DNA of 64,000 nucleotides from Burkholderiales bacterium (lineage in GTDB: Bacteria > Pseudomonadota > Gammaproteobacteria > Burkholderiales > WYBJ01). The notes under the pieces are model-generated. The model made no database searches and was not told the DNA's origin. It was given only the letters and a program-made list of their open reading frames with translations. Positions 53,801 through 61,884 of the stretch are shown piece by piece. A program made the translations under genes and the position numbers. The stretch covers positions 16,544 through 80,543 of the forward strand of contig JADLAC010000049.1 in NCBI GenBank assembly GCA_020848435.1, given 5' to 3'. Numbering within the stretch: position 1 is the stretch's first letter; the number at the start of each line of letters is the position of its first letter.

Positions 53801-56800
53801 TACTCGTCAAGGTGGTCACGCCGCCGCCCAGAACGACAGCATCGGTGTAGTTCTGCGCGCCCGCGGTCATGATCGCGCCGCTCAAGGTCGTCGTACCGCC
53901 GCCGTCCGAGGCGAAGTTGTTCACGTCGGCGAACGTGCCGCCATTGACCGTCGTGGCACCGGAGAAACTGAATGTCAGGTCGAAGCCGCCGCCGCTGATC
54001 GCACCGTTGAACGTGCCGGTGGTGCCGGCGAGCGTGGTGTTGGCGCCCAAGGTGAGCGAATCGCCATAGGTCTGGGCACCCGTCGTAGTCACGGCCCCGC
54101 CGCTGATGGTCGTTGACCCGGCGGCATCGGTGGTAAGCGAGGTGAGCGGCGTCGCACCGCCGACCGCGCCGCCGAATGTCGTGGCGCCGGCAGTGTTGAT
54201 GCTCAAAGTCTGCGCGCCATTGAGTGTGCCGTTGAATGCGATGTTGCCGGCACCCGTGCTCGTGAGCGTCGTACCGGCCCCGAGCGTCACCGCATCGCCA
54301 TAAGTCTGGCCGAGCGACGTGGTAACAGCGCCGCCATTGATCGCCGTGGTGCCCGCGGCGTTGGTGGTAAGGGATGCGATCGGCGTGACGCCACCAACGA
54401 CGCCGCCGAACGTCGTCGTGCCTGCCGTGTTGATGGCAAGAGTTTGAGCGCCGTTCAGAGTGCCATTGATGGCGATATTGCCAGCGCCCGTGCTGGTCAA
54501 GGTCGTCGCGGCGCCGAGCGACACGGCACTGTTGTAGGCCTGCGCACCTGTGGTGCTCACGCCACCACCGTTTATCGCCGTCGACGTACCTGTGACCGAG
54601 ACAGACGCCAATGCGTTGGTATTGCCGACTGGGCCACCGAAGGTCGTCGTGCCGACATTCAATACGACCAGGGCATGCGCACCGTTCACCGCCTGCGTGA
54701 AAACGACGTTGTTGCCCGCTCCGCCGGCGTCGATAGTGAAAGCGCCGAAGAGATTGAGGCAATTCGCGAAGTTCTGCGCCCCTGCGAGCGGACCGGCGAC
54801 GCCGTCGCAGCCGCTGGCATCGGTGACCAGGAAGGCGCGTCCGTTCAGCGTCAAGCTACCGTTGATCGCAATCAGGCCGCCCGGCGTCGCGTCCAACCTC
54901 GTGTCTTGTGACAGCGAGACGTTATCGCCGTAAGTCTGGTTGCCGGTGGTTTTGATATCGACCGCAGCCGGCAGACCGCCGATATTGAGCACGGTGGCGC
55001 CGCCCGCGTTGGTCGCCAGGGAAGTTAGCGGCGTGGCGCCTCCGACCACGTCGTTGAACGTCGTCGTACCGGCTGTATTCAACGTCAGCGACCGAGCGCC
55101 GTCGATCGTCGAATTGAACGTGATATCACCTTGCGCGCCAGCTCCGTTGCTCGTGAGCGTAGTGTTGGCACCCAAGGTCACGGCGTCGCCATACGTCTGC
55201 GTTTGCGCAGTTGTAATTGCCGTCGTATTGATCGCGGTCGAGCCGGTCGCATTGGTCGCGAGCGAGGTGAGTGGTGTCGCACCGCCCACGATACCGTCGA
55301 ACCGGCTGACGCCCGCGGTGTTCACGGCGAGCGTCTGCCCGCCGTTCAACGTGCTGGCGAAGCGGATGTCGCCGCCGCCGGAGCTGATCAACGTGGAATT
55401 GCCCGTTAGCGTCACGGCGTCGTTGTAGGTCTGTGCACCGGTCGTAGAGACGTTGGCTCCGATCGAGGTCGTGCCGGTTGCGTTCGTGGTCACCGATGTG
55501 AGCGGCGTGCTGCCGCCCACGGTGGTTCCGAACGTGGTCGCGCCGCCGGTGTTGATAGCAAGTGTCTGCGCGCCGTTCACCGTTCCGTTGAACGCAATAT
55601 CAAGGTCTCCGGTGCTCAGGAAAGTGGCTGCTGCACCTAGCGTAACCGCGTCACCGTACGTCTGTGCGCCGCTGGTGGTTACCGCGCCACCGTTGATCGC
55701 AGTGGTGCCGCCCGCATTGGTCGTCACCGAAATGAGCGGCGTAACGCCGCCGACGGCAGCTGCGAACGTCGCCGTGCCGGCCGTGTTGATCCCCAGCGTC
55801 CGCGCACCGTTGACGATACCGCTGAAAGTGATGTTGCCTTGTGCACCCGCGCCGTTGCTGGCGAGCGTGGTGTTCGCGCCCAGGGTCACGGCATCGCCAT
55901 AGCTTTGTGTTTGCGCGGTAGTGATGGCGGTGGTGTTGAGTGCGGTCGACCCCGCGGCATCAGTAGTAATCGATGTAACCGGTGTCGTGCCGCCCACGAC
56001 GTTGGCGAACGTCGTCGTGCCCGCCGTATTGATCGCCAGCGTCTGGCCACCATTGACCGTGCCGCCGAAAGTGATGTCGCCCTGCGCGCCGGCGCCGTTG
56101 CTGGTAAGGGTCGTATTCGCCCCCAGGCTTATGGCGTCGCCATAGCTTTGGGTCTGTGCCGTCGTAACGCTCGCGGTGTTGATTGCCGTCGTGCCGGCGG
56201 CGTCGGTCGTAATGGACGTGAGCGGCGTCGCGCCGCCTACGGCATTACCGAACGTGGTTGTGCCACCGGTATTCACGGTCAGCGTTTGGCTTCCGTTCAG
56301 AGTGCTGACGAAGGCGATGGCGCCGCCGCCGCTGCTGCTCAGCACGGCATTTCCGGTAAGCGTCACGGCGTCGTTGTAGGTCTGCTGGCCGGTCGTGCTA
56401 ACGTTGCCGGCGAGCGAAGTCGTCCCACCCGCATTGGTGGTGATCGATGTGAGCGGCGTCGTCCCACCAATGATCCCACCCATTGTGGTCGCGCCGGTCG
56501 TGTTGATCGCAAGCGTTTGCGCGCCGTTGACCGTTGCGTTCAGTGCGATCGCGGCGTTGCCCGTGCTCGCCAGCGTTGTCGCCGCGCCGAGGGTAACGTC
56601 ATCGCCATACGTCTGCGCACCTGTCGTCGTCACCGCGCCGCCATTGATCGCCGTAGTGCCGCCGGCATTGGTCGTGACGGACGTTAGTGCCACGGTGCCG
56701 CCGACCGCGCCGCCGAAAGTCGTCGTGCCCGTCGAATTGACGATGAGATCCTTACCGCCGTCGAGCGCCTGATTGAACGTTACCGCGCCCGTACCTGACG

Positions 56801-59717
56801 CCAATGTCACGGAAGCCGCAGCCGCGCCGCTCAGGTTCGCCGCACCGGTGATCGTGATCGCCTGGTTGGTGGCGCTGATATTGTTGTTGAGGTTGACCGC
56901 ACCTCCGGGGCCGGCATTCAGCGCAACAGACGAAGCGCCCGTGACAGCGCCATTCACCGTGATCGTGCCCCCGCCGCCTTGCAGCACCGTGACCGGATTC
57001 CCGAACGACGGATTGAGCACACCCGAGCCTACCGTCGTCGTGGCGGTGCCTCCGACGCGACCGATCGTTACCATGCTGAAGCCTGCTTGCAGCGCATCGA
57101 GTGTGGCCTGGCTCACCTGCAAGCCGCCCGCGCCGCCCGTCACCAAGCCGATGTTGATGATATCGGTAGCCGGACGCAGCACTGCGGACCCCGTACCCGT
57201 CACCGAATTCGCCCCCCCATTCAGGTTGATCGTGTCGGCTGCGAATATCAACTCATTGGCTGCTGCCGCTAGCGTGGAAGAAAAAGTAAGCGCGCCACCG
57301 CTCGACTGGAATGACACGTCGCGCGACAGTGTGACCGGACCGCTGTAAGTTTGGTCATTGTTCGTCTCGATGCTGCTTGCATTCGATTGAATCGCGACGC
57401 TCCCGCCATTGTTGACGGCGAGGCTGGTCAAGCGGGTCGAGGCGCCGACGGCGCCGGAGAAGGTGACCGTTCCTGACGTCGTCAAGGCGAGCGCTTGGCC
57501 ACCATTTAGCGTCGAATTGACGTTGATGTTGCCGCCCGTGCCCCCGGCGGCGTCTATGGTCACCGCCCCCCCCCCAAGGTCGGTTGCGCCCGCAAGGGTG
57601 ACGCTACCGCCGTTACCCTGCGCCCCGCCTGCACCCCCGGCACCGCCGGTCGCCGAGAGATCACCGTTGAGCGTGATGAGCGTGCCCCCGGTAAGCGAGA
57701 TGGTGCCCGCGCTACCGCCATTCAGAGCCGCATTCGCATTCGCGCCGCCGCTCGCGTTCAACTGCCCCACCGAAAGGGCACCGCTCGCATTGAGCGTGAT
57801 CTGACCCCCAGCGCCCGCGGCGCCGGCGCCCGCGGCCGCCCCGCGGCTATCGATCAGCGCGTTGGCGGTAATGTTCTTGCCCGCCGCGGCGTTGTTGGTG
57901 ACGATGATGTTGCCGCCATTGGCGCCGGCCGTGGCCGGCGCGGTGGTGATGGCTCGCAGGGTCACGTCACCGGTATTCGCCGCGATCGTGGAGGCGCCAG
58001 CCGTGTTGCTGGCAAGTGTTCCGCCCGTGATGGTTACGCCTCCTGGCGCCGTAATGGTGGCGTTGTTCGCCATGAGGAAAACCGCCGCCCCGGCGGTCCG
58101 CTGCGCGGCCGTAGCACCCGAGTCGTTGAAGGTAGCCGTAAGCGCGCCACCCAGCGTGAGATCGACATTATTGCTCAAGCTGATCGATCGACCCGCCCGC
58201 ACCGTCAGATTGTTCGCCGCGGCGGCCGCGCTCACGTCATTACTGAAAACAACGTCGCGGTTGGCAAACAACGTCACTGCGGCGCCGCCCAGTGCAGCCA
58301 CCAGGTTTGCCGGGCTGATACTCACGTCCGTACCGGCCGCGGGGTCGTCGAATCCCGTCGGTATGGCATCGGGACCGCCGGCGGCAACGCTCAAATCGCG
58401 CGGATCGAGCAACAGCACGCCGGTTGCGCCCTGCGGCGCCCTTAGATCGGTCATTCCACGATAGTCCAAGGTCGCCTTGCCCGACACCTCCGCAAAACCG
58501 CCGTTGCCCGCCGCGGCACCGCCGCGCGCGCTGATGGTGCCGTAGAACTGCGTGGATTGGTCGGACCAGACGATCACGCGCCCACCGTCGCCCGCGCTAA
58601 CCGCGTCCGCCGAAATCGACGCATTGGCGCCCACGAATGCGGCGGATGCGTTCCGCTCCGGCCCATTGCCCTGGAAGTTGCCGCCGATCAAGACCGCACC
58701 GCCGCCACGGTCGCCGGATGCATCGATGCGGGCCCCTTCGAACAGTCCGACCTTGTCGCCCAGCACTTTGACGATGCCGCCGCTTTCTCCTGCATTGCGG
58801 CCGCGCGCATCGAGTGAACCCGCCACGCTGACCACACCCTTGTCCCCGCCATCGAGGACGATGGTCCCGTTGCGTTCACCAAGGCTGGTGGCGCGCGCCA
58901 CCCCTTCCATGTTGATGACCGTATCGAGCAGCGCATTGGCCGACTGGGCCGTCATGACCACGTTGCCGCCCTCGGCGATGATGGTCCCTTGATTGGCAAC
59001 GCTCGCATTCAATGCGGCGGCATCGACTGAGAACTTCACCAGCCCATCGCCGCGGAAATCGAGTGTCACGCGATCACCGGCGGCGAGCCCTACCGTGCCC
59101 ATGCGCGCGCTGATGCTGCCCTCGTTGCGGACCTGGGGGGCCAGCAGCGCAGCCAAAGTGCCGGTCGTGATGACGCCGCGATTGACCACTACACCGGCAC
59201 CGCCACCGTTCGTGAACGAAAGCCGGCCGGCAAGGAAATCACTATCACCAATAGATAGGGTGCTGGCCACGAAACCGGCGGCATCGACATGTGCCCCGGT
59301 GCCGAGCGTCACGCCGAGCGGATTGACCAGGAATACCTGGCCATTGGCGCTGATGCGGCCGAGAATCTCGGAGTAACTGCCCCCGATGACGCGATTCAGC
59401 AGCATCGAGCTCACCGCGGGCTGCGCGATATTGACCGCTTCACCGCGCCCGACATTGAACGTCGCCCAGTTGATAATGGCCTTGTCCGTGCCCTGCGTCA
59501 CGTTCATCGTGCGAGCATCCGGACGGGCGACGGAGACGGTGCCCGCTACCGCCTGCTCGCCGGTAGGCAAAGACATCGCATGCCCCGCCCACACGCCGAG
59601 CAGTGCGCCAACGAGTGGCGTCAAGCGCCAGGCTCGCGCATGCGCGGTCGGGTCGCGCCGCAAGCCGTGCGCCGGCATCCGAGGGTTGCTCGCGTCGTTC
59701 CGGGATTTCCTGCCCAT
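50838..59717 (-). CDS. Giant TpsA-type filamentous haemagglutinin-like adhesin
   Basis: A 2959-residue exported protein of two-partner secretion. The N-terminus has a long signal region (LTPLVGALLGVWAGHAMS). The TPS domain (about residues 55-300) includes NVTQGTDKAIINWATFNVG, NRVIGGSYSEILGRISANG and QVFLVNPLGVTLGTGAHVDA, recognised by the TpsB partner. Next come Gly-rich beta-helix segments, then about 22 tandem repeats of 75-80 residues centred on TTGAQTYGDAVTLGA, and a C-terminal unique region ending GTGDADERRKKP. Likely surface adhesion or biofilm function. The ATG at 59717 was chosen for GGAGGA nine bases upstream. tpsB lies directly upstream. Confidence 0.93.
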   Translation of the reverse strand: MGRKSRNDASNPRMPAHGLRRDPTAHARAWRLTPLVGALLGVWAGHAMSLPTGEQAVAGTVSVARPDARTMNVTQGTDKAIINWATFNVGRGEAVNIAQPAVSSMLLNRVIGGSYSEILGRISANGQVFLVNPLGVTLGTGAHVDAAGFVASTLSIGDSDFLAGRLSFTNGGGAGVVVNRGVITTGTLAALLAPQVRNEGSISARMGTVGLAAGDRVTLDFRGDGLVKFSVDAAALNASVANQGTIIAEGGNVVMTAQSANALLDTVINMEGVARATSLGERNGTIVLDGGDKGVVSVAGSLDARGRNAGESGGIVKVLGDKVGLFEGARIDASGDRGGGAVLIGGNFQGNGPERNASAAFVGANASISADAVSAGDGGRVIVWSDQSTQFYGTISARGGAAAGNGGFAEVSGKATLDYRGMTDLRAPQGATGVLLLDPRDLSVAAGGPDAIPTGFDDPAAGTDVSISPANLVAALGGAAVTLFANRDVVFSNDVSAAAAANNLTVRAGRSISLSNNVDLTLGGALTATFNDSGATAAQRTAGAAVFLMANNATITAPGGVTITGGTLASNTAGASTIAANTGDVTLRAITTAPATAGANGGNIIVTNNAAAGKNITANALIDSRGAAAGAGAAGAGGQITLNASGALSVGQLNASGGANANAALNGGSAGTISLTGGTLITLNGDLSATGGAGGAGGAQGNGGSVTLAGATDLGGGAVTIDAAGGTGGNINVNSTLNGGQALALTTSGTVTFSGAVGASTRLTSLAVNNGGSVAIQSNASSIETNNDQTYSGPVTLSRDVSFQSSGGALTFSSTLAAAANELIFAADTINLNGGANSVTGTGSAVLRPATDIINIGLVTGGAGGLQVSQATLDALQAGFSMVTIGRVGGTATTTVGSGVLNPSFGNPVTVLQGGGGTITVNGAVTGASSVALNAGPGGAVNLNNNISATNQAITITGAANLSGAAAASVTLASGTGAVTFNQALDGGKDLIVNSTGTTTFGGAVGGTVALTSVTTNAGGTTAINGGAVTTTGAQTYGDDVTLGAATTLASTGNAAIALNATVNGAQTLAINTTGATTMGGIIGGTTPLTSITTNAGGTTSLAGNVSTTGQQTYNDAVTLTGNAVLSSSGGGAIAFVSTLNGSQTLTVNTGGTTTFGNAVGGATPLTSITTDAAGTTAINTASVTTAQTQSYGDAISLGANTTLTSNGAGAQGDITFGGTVNGGQTLAINTAGTTTFANVVGGTTPVTSITTDAAGSTALNTTAITTAQTQSYGDAVTLGANTTLASNGAGAQGNITFSGIVNGARTLGINTAGTATFAAAVGGVTPLISVTTNAGGTTAINGGAVTTSGAQTYGDAVTLGAAATFLSTGDLDIAFNGTVNGAQTLAINTGGATTFGTTVGGSTPLTSVTTNATGTTSIGANVSTTGAQTYNDAVTLTGNSTLISSGGGDIRFASTLNGGQTLAVNTAGVSRFDGIVGGATPLTSLATNATGSTAINTTAITTAQTQTYGDAVTLGANTTLTSNGAGAQGDITFNSTIDGARSLTLNTAGTTTFNDVVGGATPLTSLATNAGGATVLNIGGLPAAVDIKTTGNQTYGDNVSLSQDTRLDATPGGLIAINGSLTLNGRAFLVTDASGCDGVAGPLAGAQNFANCLNLFGAFTIDAGGAGNNVVFTQAVNGAHALVVLNVGTTTFGGPVGNTNALASVSVTGTSTAINGGGVSTTGAQAYNSAVSLGAATTLTSTGAGNIAINGTLNGAQTLAINTAGTTTFGGVVGGVTPIASLTTNAAGTTAINGGAVTTSLGQTYGDAVTLGAGTTLTSTGAGNIAFNGTLNGAQTLSINTAGATTFGGAVGGATPLTSLTTDAAGSTTISGGAVTTTGAQTYGDSLTLGANTTLAGTTGTFNGAISGGGFDLTFSFSGATTVNGGTFADVNNFASDGGGTTTLSGAIMTAGAQNYTDAVVLGGGVTTLTSNGSGNIAFSGTVDGAQTLIINTGGATIFGAALGGATPLASITTDAAGTTTINGGTMTTTGAQTYGDPVTLGAATTLASTGAGGIALASTLNGAQTLQINTAGTTSLGGAVGGAAALTSLTTDAAGTTTLGGASVTTTGSQTYGDAVTLAADTTLASTGNAGIGFNASVDGARALTVNTTGATTFGGSVGATTALASLTTNAGGTTVLNGAGPVFVTTSGAQTYGDAVTLSAVTTLTSTGGGAIALASTVNGPHALIVNSSGATSFGGAVGGTNALTSLATDAGGTTAINGGAITTTGAQAYGDAVTLGANTTVTSTGGGNIAFNATLDGAFALTANTAGATVFGAGVGATAALASLTTDAGGTTSLGGNVNTTGGQTYGDAVNLAGNATLAGTTGTLSAGLNGNNFDLTLNFSGATTVNGANITNVNNLATGGGGTTTLTGSISTAGSQTYNDAVTLGGATTLSSSGGGNVTFGSTLNGAQTLAVNTTGTTTFGGAVGATGAPTSITTNAGGSTVISGGAITGTTQSYGDLVTLGANAVLTGTTGSFGGGINGAGFNLTLNFSGITSLLGGNISGIGNLTTGAGGTTDINGTIVTTGNQTYGDAVTLSAPAVLTAGGNVAFVNTVNGAHALTVNTPAATSFGAAVGATTPLAALTTDAGGTTALGAVTTTGAQTYGDAVTLAGATTFTSAGNAISFAALTAPGLVTLSGASSANVTQAAGNLSVLLATAGTASLNATGNLVVSAGANQNLTLGNSSAGGTLNVTAAGNGNVTQLAGSTIQSGGDLRIRAPNGDITVGNVRSGTKIELNNTGPSPTLQGEGKTLNQLANTEMNAPFVRVMGGFNGLGPNNFAMGSRDAPLRLGNSVQQVDYAAPSNSLLFFAGPLRLRDDKKIFIITPPGGPEAFDFNGSSALGSQASNVAGEVVGGITSQVTAQVEAGFRPGRIDQVILFGFQGDLSLATPPVMGAIQGILLPPIGTGDADERRKKP
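51700..57370 (-). repeat. About 22 coding tandem repeats in tpsA
   Basis: Each unit of roughly 225-240 bases encodes TTFGGAVGGATPLTSLTT, then an INGGAVTTTGAQTYGDAVTL block, then LNGAQTLAINTAG. Units differ in spacer type: some have GANTTLTSNGAGAQGDITF, others SSSGGGAI or GTTGTFNGAI. Neighbouring units are often nearly identical, which implies recombination between them and a risk of collapsed assembly. Confidence 0.9.
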
Positions 59718-59806
59718 GAATGCCATTCCTCCGCTGATCACGGCAGCCGAATCAATCGGTCGCCGCGCTTGCGCGACATCGGCTGAGCGCCAGCCTTGCG
59801 ACTCTT

Positions 59807-59820
59807 TGCCTCGCGAGGCA
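59807..59820. promoter_or_regulatory. 14-bp perfect palindrome between tpsB and tpsA
   Basis: TGCCTCGCGAGGCA is its own reverse complement. It lies in the 159-base gap between the tpsB stop and tpsA start. It could be a protein-binding site or a weak hairpin in the shared transcript; no T-run follows, so a terminator is unlikely. Confidence 0.4.
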
Positions 59821-59876
59821 GCGCATGATGAACGTGCGTCAGCCGGCCGGGGCCTTGAACGGTGCTTCGCTCGATC

Positions 59877-61619
59877 TCAAAACCACTTGACGCCACGAAT
59901 CCAGAAGCTCGGATGCCGCGGCACGTCCGACTTGGGCTGCTCCGAGCCGATGCGCCACGCAAAATCGGCCGAAAGGCTGTAATCGCCGGCTCGACCCAAG
60001 CGTACGCCGAGCCCTGTCCCCCACAACGTCCGACGATTGTCGTTCGCAAGGAAAGTCACGGGATCGATATCGAACGCAGGATTGGGTGACTTGTAGCGGC
60101 GCACATGCGCGCCGTCGATGAACGCGGCCAGCGTCAATTCGCTTTGCAGCAGCTTGAACCCGGGAACCACATAACGGCCTTCGAGCGAGAACAAGGCCGC
60201 CTCGTCCGCGAGACCTTCGCCGACGGGATAGGCGCGAACGCCGAAGGGTCCGCCGACGCTCATCTTCTCCACCGATGCGAGATTCTGCGAGGCCGCCTGC
60301 ACGCTCAGACGCACGACCGCGTGCAGGGCCTCCGATACGCGCTGCACCCGCTGCGCCTCGAGGTTGTACTTCATGTAATTGCCCGCGGTGTCGAAGGCAA
60401 TCGCGTCGTTCTGGACCAGGGTCGGATTGAGCAGCTTGAGCTGGCCGCTCGTAACCGTGAAGCTGAAGGTGTTGAGACCGCCGCCGAGGAAGAAGTCGCG
60501 CGAATCGCCGAAGATACCCAGCTTTACCGCTTTCGTGCGTCGTTGCTCGAGCGAGAGCACGGCATCGACCCGATCTTCGAGCTCCTTCAGCTCGCCCGAG
60601 ATCTGGCCGAATACATTGAGATCGCGCGTGCGCACGATCGGATGCACCAGCAGTATCGAAGCGAGATCGGCCTCACCGCTTGCCCGCTGCGACGCCAGGC
60701 TGCCGCCCAAGTCGTAGCGCATCTGCGAGAAGCTGAAACCCGCCTTGGTTCCCCAATAAGTCACCGGCATGGAGTACGACAATCCGATGACCTCGGTCAG
60801 CTTGTCCTGCGATATCAGGCCGCGGGCAGAGAACTGATCGCCGATGCCGAATACGTTGTTCAAAAAGACCTGGCCGCCGGCCCGAATCGCCCCCGCGTAC
60901 TTGTTGCCGAAATTCTCTACCTCGGCCACGCCGGTCACGCGGCGCCCGTCATCGCCGATCTCCACGGTCAGGTCCGCCTCGCCGACGTTGGCCCCGGGGC
61001 CTAATGTGGACTGCACAGTGGTCGCGGGCAGATCGCCCAGCAACAACAACGGGCGTTCGACCCCGCTCTCGGTGGCGATCGAGCCGGGCTCGATGCGCCG
61101 CAGATAGCCCTCCGCGATCCACGGCTTGAGGCGCGCGCTCGGGCCTTGTTTGACGTTCACCTTGCCCATGCGGCCTTCGAGGACGTGGATCTCGACCACA
61201 CCGCCACCGAGCTCCTGCCGCGGCAGATAAGCTTGTGCAAGAAAGTAACCGCGGCTGCGATAGAACGATGTGACGGCTCGCACGGCTTCGGACAGGCCGT
61301 CGAAGTCGAGCTCCTTGTTCACGAACTCGGATAGGGCCGGCTGGATCTCGGTTTCCGTGAACAAGGTGTTGCCGGTGATGCGAAAGCCCTTCACGGTCAC
61401 TTTGATACCGGGCGGGGCTTCCATGCGCGGCCGCGGCGGCGGCACGTCAATGCCGGTTGAAGGGCGCTTGAGCGCCGGCGGCTCCTTGACGGTCTCCAGG
61501 ATGGTACCGGCGTCCGGCCGTGGCTGTGCCATCGCGAGCAGGGCACACGACCCCAGCGCGCACCCGAGCATGGCTGCGATCGCGCCCGGTTTTATCGTTC
61601 TATATTGTTGCTCGAACAC
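59877..61619 (-). CDS. TpsB-type outer membrane transporter (ShlB/FhaC family)
   Basis: A 580-residue Omp85-superfamily channel that secretes the TpsA partner. A signal peptide (PGAIAAMLGCALGSCALLAMA) is followed by two POTRA domains (VKGFRITGNTLFTETEI and the segment ending GGGVVEIHVLEGRMGKV). The barrel includes the conserved loop-6 motif region (MSVGGPFGVRAYPVGEG) and ends in WIRGVKWF, with a terminal Phe. The GTG at 61619 has GGGAGG seven bases upstream, far better than an in-frame start at 61664. It is followed by tpsA after 159 bases. Confidence 0.94.
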   Translation of the reverse strand: MFEQQYRTIKPGAIAAMLGCALGSCALLAMAQPRPDAGTILETVKEPPALKRPSTGIDVPPPRPRMEAPPGIKVTVKGFRITGNTLFTETEIQPALSEFVNKELDFDGLSEAVRAVTSFYRSRGYFLAQAYLPRQELGGGVVEIHVLEGRMGKVNVKQGPSARLKPWIAEGYLRRIEPGSIATESGVERPLLLLGDLPATTVQSTLGPGANVGEADLTVEIGDDGRRVTGVAEVENFGNKYAGAIRAGGQVFLNNVFGIGDQFSARGLISQDKLTEVIGLSYSMPVTYWGTKAGFSFSQMRYDLGGSLASQRASGEADLASILLVHPIVRTRDLNVFGQISGELKELEDRVDAVLSLEQRRTKAVKLGIFGDSRDFFLGGGLNTFSFTVTSGQLKLLNPTLVQNDAIAFDTAGNYMKYNLEAQRVQRVSEALHAVVRLSVQAASQNLASVEKMSVGGPFGVRAYPVGEGLADEAALFSLEGRYVVPGFKLLQSELTLAAFIDGAHVRRYKSPNPAFDIDPVTFLANDNRRTLWGTGLGVRLGRAGDYSLSADFAWRIGSEQPKSDVPRHPSFWIRGVKWF

Positions 61620-61740
61620 TCGGCTACCTCCCTCGCGCGCGTCCCTGACTCGAAATTGCGCCACCCGAGCGGCGTACGCCGTCTCGAATCGAGCCTACTC
61701 CGGCGCCAGCACGCCCGGGCGAAATGCCCCTTACGAGACT

Positions 61741-61782
61741 ACCCTGAATGCAGGGTCCAGGAAAAGAATGACAATCGCTACC
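61741..61782. promoter_or_regulatory. Palindrome and Fur-like site upstream of tpsB
   Basis: ACCCTG-AATG-CAGGGT (61741-61756) is a perfect six-base-arm inverted repeat. Next to it, 61764-61782 (AAGAATGACAATCGCTACC) matches the 19-base Fur consensus at 13 positions, though mostly in the left half. No clear promoter hexamers accompany it. Iron control of the adhesin pair is a hypothesis only. Confidence 0.35.
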
Positions 61783-61884
61783 CCATAGCCATTCATCCGT
61801 TTGGGCGAGGCGTATGTGGTGGGTTTGCAACAGCGAAGGGACATGCCGAGCGCATCGATGCGTGCCGGATGCCGCTCGCATCGA

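Noticed and set aside
53800..54762. Minus-strand frame inside tpsA in another phase
   Set aside because: His/Arg/Gln-rich shadow of the tandem repeats.
51700..57370. Repeat array as CRISPR or satellite
   Set aside because: Units are about 230 bases, in frame and coding for beta-helix repeats.
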